Under the pieces are notes generated by a model. It was given only the letters and a program-made list of their open reading frames with translations, did no database searches and was not told the DNA's origin. From Alphaproteobacteria bacterium (GTDB lineage Bacteria; Pseudomonadota; Alphaproteobacteria; Micavibrionales; UBA2020): a stretch of 64,000 nucleotides of DNA. This document shows positions 41,536 through 48,312 of the stretch, piece by piece. The stretch spans positions 959,301 to 1,023,300 of the forward strand of contig JAICWS010000001.1 in assembly GCA_025934695.1 (NCBI GenBank). Reading direction: 5' to 3'. The position numbers and the translations under genes were made by a program. Positions within the stretch are counted from its first letter, which is position 1, and every line of letters begins with the position of its first letter.

Positions 41536-41808
41536 CTAGGCCTTCGGCTTGAAGCGCAGGGAGTGGCGGCGCACCGTGATCGGCTGCGCCAGCGTTACGG
41601 CCTCGCGGATAGCTTTCTTTTCGGCATCCGCGGCGAAGGCCTTCGCATCGGGAGCGATACTCTTGCCGCCACCCAAATCCTTTTCTGCATTCGCGTCGGC
41701 ATCCGCCTGCGCCCCGTTGGCCTGCGCGGAAGCCTGCAGGAAGTCCCGCGCGGCCTGCGCCAGCGCCTGCTGGCGCTGCCATCGCCATATATCGTCTTTC
41801 GTCATCAT
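41536..41808 (-). CDS. Small soluble protein with RPLRLK-type tail
   Basis: 90 aa (MMTKDDIWRWQRQQALAQAA...), helical and Ala-rich, SD AAGGAGGGG. It ends AVTLAQPITVRRHSLRFKPK-A. It lacks membrane helices, yet its last 20 residues align with the preceding gene (RAISLQRPMVVRRSLRLK). Third gene of the L5 operon. No other family is recognised. Confidence 0.65.
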   Translation of the reverse strand: MMTKDDIWRWQRQQALAQAARDFLQASAQANGAQADADANAEKDLGGGKSIAPDAKAFAADAEKKAIREAVTLAQPITVRRHSLRFKPKA

Positions 41809-41862
41809 TGCGATGCCCCTCCTTGTGGAGATATTTTTAGCGGCTTGTGTCCGAACATTGGC

Positions 41863-42096
41863 CTATCCTCCGGTTGATTTGAGGCGCAAGCTTCGGCGCA
41901 CGACCATCGGGCGCTGCAGTGATATGGCCCGGTCGATCGCGCGCTGCTCGAGATCGGCGAAAAAAATGTCCCTTGCGCGCTCGAAATCGCCGCGCAGGTC
42001 CCTGGATTCCCTGCGCGCCGGCCAGGCGGCCTTGCCTTCGTCGAAGAAGGCATCTTTCCGGTCCAGCTCCTGCCACATTTGGTCTATCGTCCTCAC
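41863..42096 (-). CDS. Small soluble protein with RPLRLK-type tail
   Basis: 77 aa from a GTG start overlapping the stop of the upstream gene (GTGA). It is charged and helical (MRTIDQMWQELDRKDAFFDE..., DFERARDIFFADLEQRAIDR), then has the tail SLQRPMVVRRSLRLKSTGG. Second gene of the L5 operon. It looks like a minimal helix-plus-tail protein, useful for judging what the tail does. Confidence 0.65.
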   Translation of the reverse strand: MRTIDQMWQELDRKDAFFDEGKAAWPARRESRDLRGDFERARDIFFADLEQRAIDRAISLQRPMVVRRSLRLKSTGG

Positions 42097-42587
42097 GGCA
42101 GCATCCCTCCCATCTGCAGCAGCTTCTGCTTGAACCGCAGCGGCTTGCTCACTTTCATATCGCTGCGGGTGCCGTAGTTGCCTTTGGCGATTTCATTGAA
42201 TTGCAGACGCAGGGCTTCGAGGAGCATCAGCTCGCGCTCGGCCTGGCGCTTCTTGTCCGCCTTGGCGACGATGAGGCGGTTTCCGTTTTCAAACGCGAGG
42301 TCGTTGATGTCGCGCGCCATATGGTCGCGAACGGTCGCGCGATACGACATGCCGGCCGAGGCGGCGATGACGCTGAATGAGAATATGGCGGTCGCAGCCG
42401 TGGCGGTGACCGCGCCCGCGATCAGCAGGGCCGGCGCGACGACAGCCGCCGCCGCCATTGCGCCGATCCAGATCCGCGGCATAACGTTAAAATTCCAGTC
42501 GACCTTTTTCTGCAGCTGGTCGGCGCGGGCCTTCAGTTCGTCATTGGTCAGTTGCGTGATCGCTTTTTGCGGCTGGCGTCCGAACAT
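42093..42587 (-). CDS. Two-TM protein with RPLRLK-type C-terminal tail (member 5)
   Basis: 164 aa from MFGRQPQKAI; an in-frame TTG 5 codons earlier is not preferred. Arm ITQLTNDELKARADQLQKKV, two Ala-rich helices (IWIGAMAAAAVVAPALLIAG, VTATAATAIFSFSVIAASAG), a charged helix and the tail DMKVSKPLRFKQKLL followed by eight residues. First gene of the L5 operon; hairpin II of the leader ends just before its SD. Confidence 0.73.
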   Translation of the reverse strand: MFGRQPQKAITQLTNDELKARADQLQKKVDWNFNVMPRIWIGAMAAAAVVAPALLIAGAVTATAATAIFSFSVIAASAGMSYRATVRDHMARDINDLAFENGNRLIVAKADKKRQAERELMLLEALRLQFNEIAKGNYGTRSDMKVSKPLRFKQKLLQMGGMLP

Positions 42588-42600
42588 CGATACTCTTCCC

Positions 42601-42772
42601 AAACAGTCAGATTTGACAATCGCTCATCTGGCCGTTTTGGAAGCGATACTGCGTCAGTCCCGGACGTGAAACAGGGTGCTCGTCGAAAACCGTCCGGCGC
42701 ATTACATCGGGCCTCGGAAGCCCATGCGGTATGCCACCTGTTTCTTATACACAAGCGGATATATTATGTCAA
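42601..42772 (-). promoter_or_regulatory. Promoter plus two-hairpin leader L5
   Basis: -35 TTGACA (42767-42772), 17-bp spacer, -10 TATAAG (42744-42749). Hairpin I (42660-42697): CCGGACG / CGTCCGG around GGTTTTCGACG...TGTTTCA. Hairpin II (42601-42637): AAACGGCCAGA / TCTGACTGTTT. The SD GGGAAGAG begins directly after hairpin II. Confidence 0.75.
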
Positions 42773-42779
42773 ATAAAAA

Positions 42780-42929
42780 AGATGGAAAAAGGGATGTCAT
42801 TATCAGGGCGCCCGGCCGCAACCATTAAGGGCGGCCGGGCTCAACCCCGTCTCCCGAAACCGGGCGGCGGAACGGACGTAATGTTAACGTCCCTCCCGCC
42901 CGCGAATATCTTCTTCGTCCCGGAATGCG
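42780..42929. other. Intergenic stretch with one palindrome
   Basis: Holds GCCCGGCCGC / GCGGCCGGGC (about 42810-42840) without a clear T-run, behind the BON gene. Nothing else is seen. Confidence 0.4.
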
Positions 42930-43346
42930 TTATTGATAAGGCAGCACCGATATGTCGTCGACAACGGCCGAGCCGGTGACGGCTGCGGCCTTGGCCAGCA
43001 GCGCCTGGTGCTCGGCCTCGGAGCGCACGACGCCGCGCAGCGTCACGTCGCCGTCGCGGGTGATGATATTGACGCTGTGCGCGAACATCGACAGGCTGCG
43101 GTCGGACTGGATGGCGCGGCGGATCTGGCGCGTGGTGGCGCGGTCGGCGCGGCTCGACAGCTGGCGCTGCGGCGCGATGTTAAGGGCGGCGTTGCCGCGA
43201 ATGCCCTCGCCGTTGCCGGCATCCTCCGCCGGGGTGGCATTGGCGGGCTGGTTCTGCGCCGCGCGCGCGGGCATCACGGACATGCATGTAATCGTGGCCA
43301 GGGCCATGACGGCCGAAACAATACCCATTCTTCCGTTCTGTATCAT
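42930..43346 (-). CDS. BON-domain periplasmic protein
   Basis: 138 aa from MIQNGRMGIVSAVMALATIT (SD AGGAGAT), with signal peptide ending MPARAA. Residues ~70-138 form a BON domain: RRAIQSDRSLSMFAHSVNII, DGDVTLRGVVRSEAEHQALL and a closing VVDDISVLPY. BON domains bind membranes or hydrophobic ligands. OsmY-type proteins respond to envelope or osmotic stress, so a similar role is likely here. Confidence 0.85.
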   Translation of the reverse strand: MIQNGRMGIVSAVMALATITCMSVMPARAAQNQPANATPAEDAGNGEGIRGNAALNIAPQRQLSSRADRATTRQIRRAIQSDRSLSMFAHSVNIITRDGDVTLRGVVRSEAEHQALLAKAAAVTGSAVVDDISVLPYQ

Positions 43347-43472
43347 GGAACCGCATCTCCTGTTCGTGCAGCGCCAACGGCAGGCGGAGCGCCCGGTTCC
43401 CAAAGGGGTTTTCCCGTATTGATGGAACCCGCACAGCGCGATACACTGCGCCGGTAAATATAAGGAAACCGC

Positions 43473-44786
43473 ATGCCGTCATTCGCCGAACTCGTCCAGC
43501 AGGGAAGCACGAATTTGTGGCTTTTCATCCCCAGCGCGATCGTGCTGGGAGCGCTGCATGGCCTTGAGCCCGGGCATTCCAAGACCATGATGGCGGCCTT
43601 CATCATCGCCATCCGCGGCACGGTGAAGCAGGCGGCGCTTCTCGGCATCTCGGCGACGGTATCGCACACGGCGGTGGTGTGGCTTGTCGCGCTGGCGGGC
43701 ATGCATTACTTCGGCGGCAAATTCAACGCGGAGACGAGCGAGCCCTATTTCCAATTCGTCTCGGGCCTGCTGATCGTCGCGGTCGCGGTCTGGATGTTCC
43801 TGCGCACGATGCGCGAACAGCGGCGCGACGAAATCGAAAGCGATCATCACCATCACGGCCATGATCATCACCATGACCATGGGCACGATCATCACCACGC
43901 GCACGATCATGGGCATGACCATCACCACGGACATGATCATCACCATGACCATGGACATCATGGGCATGCACATGATCACGGCCATCACCATGCGCAGATC
44001 GAGGGCGACGAAGAGGTACGGCGCATCGACACGGGCCATGGGATCATCGAGCTCTCGATCATGGAAGAAGATATGCCGCCGCGCTTCTGGATCGCTTTCG
44101 AGCAGAATGGCCGCGCCGTCGCCGCGCCCGAGGGCGACACTTTCACTGTCGAAACGACGCGCAAGGACGGCAGCCACCAGCACTTCGCTTTCGCGAACAA
44201 GGGGCGCTATCTGGAATCGCTCGACATCATCCCCGAGCCGCATGAATTCACCGCCCGCCTGTCGATCGTACATGACGATCACCGGCACGATTACGACGTG
44301 GTGTTCACCGAGCACGCCCATGCCCCCGCCGGCAACGTCGAGGGCCTCGCACTGAACGTCGACGGCTTCCAGGACGCGCACGAACGCGCGCACGCCAACG
44401 ACATCCGCCGCCGCTTCGCGAGCCGCAGCGTCACCACGGCGCAGATCGTCATCTTCGGCCTGACCGGCGGGCTCATCCCCTGCCCAGCTGCCATCACGGT
44501 GCTGCTGTTGTGCCTGCAACTGAAACAGCTGCCGCTCGGCGTGCTGCTGGTGCTGTGCTTCAGCATCGGCCTTGCCATCACGATGGTCGGCACCGGCGCG
44601 CTCGCGGCCTTAAGCCTGCGGCATGTCAGCAAGCGCTTCTCCGGCTTCGGCGAGATCGCGCGCAAGGCGCCCTATGTCTCGAGCCTCGTCATCATCGCCA
44701 TGGGCCTCTTCATTTCCTTCCAGGGCTGGCACAGCATGCCGCAGCACGACCTCAGTGCGATCATGGCCGCCTTTTCGAAAGGTTGA
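43473..44786 (+). CDS. rcnA: RcnA/NicO-type nickel-cobalt exporter with very long His loop
   Basis: 437 aa. TM1-TM3 hold the family motif LGALHGLEPGHSKTMMAAFI and a second histidine motif (GISATVSHTAVVWL). A cytoplasmic loop from residue ~118 to 175 is mostly His, Asp and Gly (about 35 His). A further ~120 non-membrane residues separate it from the last TM block (TGGLIPCPAAITVLLLCLQL). E. coli RcnA is ~274 aa, so the loop is greatly enlarged. Likely role: Ni/Co efflux, with the His loop buffering or sensing metal. No rcnR-like gene is adjacent. Confidence 0.88.
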   Translation: MPSFAELVQQGSTNLWLFIPSAIVLGALHGLEPGHSKTMMAAFIIAIRGTVKQAALLGISATVSHTAVVWLVALAGMHYFGGKFNAETSEPYFQFVSGLLIVAVAVWMFLRTMREQRRDEIESDHHHHGHDHHHDHGHDHHHAHDHGHDHHHGHDHHHDHGHHGHAHDHGHHHAQIEGDEEVRRIDTGHGIIELSIMEEDMPPRFWIAFEQNGRAVAAPEGDTFTVETTRKDGSHQHFAFANKGRYLESLDIIPEPHEFTARLSIVHDDHRHDYDVVFTEHAHAPAGNVEGLALNVDGFQDAHERAHANDIRRRFASRSVTTAQIVIFGLTGGLIPCPAAITVLLLCLQLKQLPLGVLLVLCFSIGLAITMVGTGALAALSLRHVSKRFSGFGEIARKAPYVSSLVIIAMGLFISFQGWHSMPQHDLSAIMAAFSKG

Positions 44787-44929
44787 TGCGGGGAGGGTTA
44801 TGTCCGGCCGCCGCATCTCCGCCTAAAATTCGTGAAATCAAAGGTTTGCCCTGCGCGTTGACCTTTCATTAACCCGCCTCGGGTAGAATATATGTGAATG
44901 CGAATTTTACCTTAAGAGCGGAGGCTGCA

Positions 44930-45484
44930 ATGGCGACGACAGCGACCCCAACCCATACCCACATCACGGTTCAGAACGCGGGCGACAACAAACCCGAAGA
45001 CCGCTGGCATACGGATGAGACCTATAAGGTCACGCAAAAAGTCGCCGACGAGCTCGCGCACATGAAAAAGAAGCCGACCGGCCGCGATCTCGCAAGCTGG
45101 CTGGAAGCCCGCGGCGGCGTGCTGGACGACGGCAACGGCCATGCCGCGCGCGTCGAGCGCAAGAATGACGGCACGATCCTCAACGACCATTACAAGGATG
45201 GCAAATACACCGGCGACGATATCGTCGAGCCATCAGCCAAAGCCGCCAAGGACAGGAAGGACGTCGAAAACGGCGTTACGCTATTCATGACGCTGATCAC
45301 CGGCGGCGCCTATCCGCTCATTAAGGCCGTCGGCGATGCGCAGGCGGAAGCCGATGGTCACGGCAGCCGCTTTACCTCGACAGCGCCTGCGACCCAGCCC
45401 GCGCCGGCAGCGGACAGCGGCTCCGCGCCCGCTGTGGCCGCCAAGTCTACGCCGGCGGCAAAAGCGCCGAAGCCAACGCCGTAA
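44930..45484 (+). CDS. Unknown soluble protein (184 aa)
   Basis: Starts MATTATPTHTHITVQNAGDN (GGAGG 5 nt upstream). Residues ~20-95 are charged (EDRWHTDETYKVTQKVADEL, KPTGRDLASWLEARGGVLDD). A short hydrophobic stretch (VTLFMTLITGGAYPLIKAVG) precedes an Ala/Pro-rich end. No family is recognised. Confidence 0.6.
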   Translation: MATTATPTHTHITVQNAGDNKPEDRWHTDETYKVTQKVADELAHMKKKPTGRDLASWLEARGGVLDDGNGHAARVERKNDGTILNDHYKDGKYTGDDIVEPSAKAAKDRKDVENGVTLFMTLITGGAYPLIKAVGDAQAEADGHGSRFTSTAPATQPAPAADSGSAPAVAAKSTPAAKAPKPTP

Positions 45485-45591
45485 ACCTTTCCCTGGCAAC
45501 ATGGCAGAGCCGCTTTTGGCATTAACATTCCGTTAATGTTTCTCGGGTTATAATTTCATAATATCCACAACTGTTCAAAAAAAGGAATGCT

Positions 45592-45768
45592 ATGAACAAG
45601 CCCGGAATCAGCAAATTCGGCTCGGCCGAGCCGCCCGCCGAAGTGGTAAAAGCGGCCGCCGTGGTGACCCCGTCGCAAATGTTTCCGGAGAAGATTCCGG
45701 CGACCAAGTTTAACGGGGACAGGCTGGCGGCCATCGGGCGCCTGACGAGCGTTGGCCCCAAGATGTAA
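45592..45768 (+). CDS. Small hypothetical protein (58 aa)
   Basis: MNKPGISKFGSAEPPAEVVK... to VGPKM, with SD AAAGGAA 5 nt upstream. No membrane segment. The AT-rich upstream region (TATAATTTCATAATA near 45550) could hold a promoter. No family is recognised. Confidence 0.55.
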   Translation: MNKPGISKFGSAEPPAEVVKAAAVVTPSQMFPEKIPATKFNGDRLAAIGRLTSVGPKM

Positions 45769-45779
45769 CGGCCGGCACC

Positions 45780-46435
45780 GGTGATACCTCAGGACAGCGA
45801 AAACACCCGTGATGACATGATCTCCAGGCCGCCGCTGTTCCTGGACCGCGACGAAACGATTTACTTCCCCGCAATTGAGGCCTGCGCGTTTCGGATCCTG
45901 CATATCAGCACCGTATTTATGAATCATTCGAAGCGCCGCTCTATGATGGCATGACGCGTTGCAGGAGCTGCAGAAAACGCGCACCCTCGTGCTGCTGACC
46001 TCGGGAAACCAGGAAAGCGCCGACAGTTTCATCGACAAAAAGAATCTGCGCAGCCTCTTCGGCAGGCACGTTTACGGCATCAACGGCGCAAAACAAGGCG
46101 GAAACCGTAGAACGGCTGTGCAAGGAATAGGGCGTGCCGGTTGAGAGAGCGGCAATGCTCGACGATTCAGCCCAAGTGATGCAGCAATTCAACAATCACG
46201 CTGCGAAACCGGGAAGCGCCTCGCGCTGCTCGTGCCCTTGTGGAGCGGCGGCAGCGACCGGGTCGATATGCGGCGCGACCGCGTGGCCTTCATGATCGAC
46301 GAAGAAGAGCAAGCCCATCCGAGCAGCACGGTCATGCGCATGATCGAACGCCCTGCCCGACATCGCCGGCGATTGCGCGATCTCGACAGCCTCTCCCCCA
46401 CCTTGCGCCCTACCGGAACGAAGCCAAAAATTTAA
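45780..46435 (+). pseudogene. Decayed HAD-like hydrolase gene
   Basis: Fragments of a HAD-type phosphatase lie in order but in different frames: LFLDRDETIYFPAIEA (motif I-like), LQELQKTRTLVLLTSGNQES (motif II-like, Ser in LLTSGN), YGINGAK, VPVERAAMLDDSAQVMQQF (Asp-Asp motif) and MRRDRVAFMIDEEEQAHPSS. Several frameshifts and a premature stop separate them. No intact gene remains in this ~650-bp stretch. Confidence 0.65.
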
Positions 46436-46463
46436 GGGTACCGAGCGCTGTTGCCGATTTCAT

Positions 46464-46627
46464 TTGACATAATATTCCAGAATCAGATATAAAGATGATG
46501 CAGCCTGCTCGCCCGGTTCCCATTTTTGACCGGGCAATGTGCCGGATGGTTTAGGGTTTCACGTCCGGGTTCTCAATAGCAAGATCTGCAAAACATCCAT
46601 GAATGTTCAACAATTCAGGGATGTTTT
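46464..46627 (+). promoter_or_regulatory. Promoter plus two-hairpin leader L6
   Basis: -35 TTGACA (46464-46469), 18-bp spacer, -10 TATAAA (46488-46493). An extra stem GCCCGGT / ACCGGGC (46511-46535) precedes hairpin I (46542-46568): CCGGA / TCCGG around GGTTTAGGGTTTC. Hairpin II (46590-46627): AAACATCC / GGATGTTT. The SD-like AGGGA lies in its 3' arm and ATG follows at 46630. Confidence 0.8.
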
Positions 46628-46629
46628 AA

Positions 46630-47190
46630 ATGCAGAAGAATTTCAATCTCGCCGCCGAAGCCATTAGCGAAGCCGAACTGGCCCTCAATTCGTGGGGCGT
46701 GGAATATACCAGGCAGCCGGATGGCTCCCTCCTGGTGCCGGGAAGCCTGAACCTGTCGGGCAAAGGCCTCACCCATCTTCCCGATCTTTCCAACGTGACC
46801 GTTGCCGGCGACGTCGACTGCAACAGCAACCAGCTCATCTCGCTGGATGGCGCCCCGCAGACGCGCGGCAACTTTCACTGCGTGGGCAACCGGCTGACGA
46901 CGCTGAAAGGCGCGCCGCAAAACCCGCGCAGCTTGTTCTGCGATCACAATCAGCTCACATCGCTGCAATATGCGCCGCAGAGCGTCGCTTGCGCCTTCTC
47001 GTGCAAAAGAAACCCGCTGTCGTCGCTCGCGGGGGCGCCTGAAAATTTCGTGTACCTGCAAACGGACTTCGGCGATTTCGTCTGGGGACAGACGGTGCCC
47101 GAGGCGCTGCGCAGTCCGCCCAAACCGACGGCGACTTCCGGGGCCAAGACAAGCAGCTCACCTCGCCCGGCGGCGCGTCAGGGCCTTTAA
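46630..47190 (+). CDS. LRR-like repeat protein, short form
   Basis: 186 aa. N-terminal cap MQKNFNLAAEAISEAELALN, then a 'VPGSLNLSGKGLTHLPDLSN' strand entry and about four ~20-residue repeats of the type 'GAPxxxxGxFxCxxNxLxSL' (LISLDGAPQTRGNFHCVGNR, LTSLQYAPQSVACAFSCKRN). A capping segment and a Ser/Ala/Pro tail lacking the RPLRLK motif end the protein. It shares cap, entry and repeat plan with the three LRR genes at 50-53 kb. Translation should depend on hairpin II of L6 opening. Confidence 0.75.
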   Translation: MQKNFNLAAEAISEAELALNSWGVEYTRQPDGSLLVPGSLNLSGKGLTHLPDLSNVTVAGDVDCNSNQLISLDGAPQTRGNFHCVGNRLTTLKGAPQNPRSLFCDHNQLTSLQYAPQSVACAFSCKRNPLSSLAGAPENFVYLQTDFGDFVWGQTVPEALRSPPKPTATSGAKTSSSPRPAARQGL

Positions 47191-47200
47191 ATCGCCGTTT

Positions 47201-47977
47201 TCATCGCGGCGCGAAGCGGATTTTTTTCATGACGGCGGCGGAATGCGCCACGCCCTTGGTGGCGGCGGCGGCGAGATTCACGCCGGCGTTTTCCTGGATG
47301 GCTTCGTCGCGCGCCCGCACCGCGTCTTCGAGGGCGGCGGCGGTCTTTTCTTGGCCGAATTTGCGCGCGCAATCGATGGCGGTCTGGCCGGAGGGATCGC
47401 GCAGGTCCATATCCGCGCTGGCGTTGAAGAGCAGAAGGCACACATCCGTCTGCCCCTTTTCCGCCGCCATCATCATGGCGGTGCGCCCGAAATTGTCGCG
47501 CAGGTCCGGATCGGCGCCATGCGACAGCAGGACCCGCGCGGGGTCGGCCGCGCTCCTTTCGGAATTGAGAGGACTTTCATCGATGACCAACATCAGCGGC
47601 GTCCGCAGTTCGCGGGTCCTCGCGTTGACGTCGGCGCCATGCTCCGCCAGGACTTCCGCGATATCCGCCCAGCGCTTATAGGCGGCGAAATGCAGCGCCG
47701 TCTGCTGGCGCGGTTGCCGGCGGTCCACCTCGGCGCCGCGGCGGAGCAGCTCCGCCACCATCTCTTTCCTGCCGTGCATTGTCGCGAAGGCCAGCGCCGA
47801 CCGGGCGTCGCAATGATCCTGTGGGTAATCCACCTCCACGCACTTCGTGCCGAACCGGTCGAGGAATGCCAGGAATTTTTCCCACCGGCAGTTATAAATT
47901 GTGTTGAAGAAATCGATGGCCGCCTGGTATCCGAAACCGGCGGCATAATTGAAGGTTTGCTGCGGAGACGGTATCAT
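47201..47977 (-). CDS. Ankyrin-repeat protein with degenerate tail motif
   Basis: 258 aa from MIPSPQQTFNYAAGFGYQAA. About five ankyrin repeats occupy residues ~55-200 (RSALAFATMHGRKEMVAELL, QTALHFAAYKRWADIAEVLA, FGRTAMMMAAEKGQTDVCLL). The C-terminus contains AALEDAVRARDEAIQEN, also present in the small protein encoded just upstream. It ends AAVMKKIRFAPR, a variant of the shared tail. It starts 4 nt after that small gene, so both are read from leader L7. Confidence 0.8.
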   Translation of the reverse strand: MIPSPQQTFNYAAGFGYQAAIDFFNTIYNCRWEKFLAFLDRFGTKCVEVDYPQDHCDARSALAFATMHGRKEMVAELLRRGAEVDRRQPRQQTALHFAAYKRWADIAEVLAEHGADVNARTRELRTPLMLVIDESPLNSERSAADPARVLLSHGADPDLRDNFGRTAMMMAAEKGQTDVCLLLFNASADMDLRDPSGQTAIDCARKFGQEKTAAALEDAVRARDEAIQENAGVNLAAAATKGVAHSAAVMKKIRFAPR

Positions 47978-47981
47978 GCAA

Positions 47982-48161
47982 CTATGCCCCGCGCCTCACC
48001 AGCCGCAGCGGCCCGCGCGTCGTGAAGGCTTTCTGCGACCCAGCGCCGGAAGCGAAATTCCGCACCTCGTTTTCCTGGATCGCCTCCTCGCGCGCGCGCA
48101 CCGCGTCTTCGAGCGCGGCGGCAGCAGCAGAACTGAAACTGTCGAGAGTGGGGCGGAACAA
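47982..48161 (-). CDS. Small protein with TRGPLRL tail (TTG start)
   Basis: 59 aa from a TTG at 48161, directly after hairpin II of L7 (no ATG is available). Residues ~12-31 read AAAAALEDAVRAREEAIQEN, matching the C-terminal module of the ankyrin gene behind it. The end is AFTTRGPLRLVRRGA. Either a genuine small tail protein, like those at 41536 and 41863, or what is left of a duplicated ankyrin gene after an internal deletion. Confidence 0.5.
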   Translation of the reverse strand: MFRPTLDSFSSAAAAALEDAVRAREEAIQENEVRNFASGAGSQKAFTTRGPLRLVRRGA

Positions 48162-48166
48162 TGGCC

Positions 48167-48296
48167 AAACATCCTGAAAATAAAGCTTTCCCGGATGTTT
48201 TAGCCGTGCTGCACCGTCAGGCGAGAAACCCTAAACCGCACTGGCGTAGATGCTTGGCTTGGGCATATTTATACCCAAAATTATGAATTATGTCAA
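48167..48296 (-). promoter_or_regulatory. Promoter plus two-hairpin leader L7
   Basis: -35 TTGACA (48291-48296), 17-bp spacer, -10 TATAAA (48268-48273). Hairpin I (48215-48246): CGCCAG / CTGACG with one mismatch, loop GGTTTAGGGTTTC. Hairpin II (48167-48201): AAAACATCC / GGATGTTT. AGGA in its 3' arm precedes the TTG start. Confidence 0.75.
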
Positions 48297-48312
48297 ATGA
48301 TCTTTTGCCGCT

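Noticed and set aside
43838-43996. Dense short direct repeats resembling a CRISPR or satellite
   Set aside because: They are His/Asp codons of the RcnA-like loop, in frame, without spacers of constant length.
47480-47500. Further ATTGTCGC words (about 2253, 47490, 47780, 54608) as extra phage promoters
   Set aside because: They lie within coding frames and lack the T-run and TGAGA-type flank shared by the four real copies.
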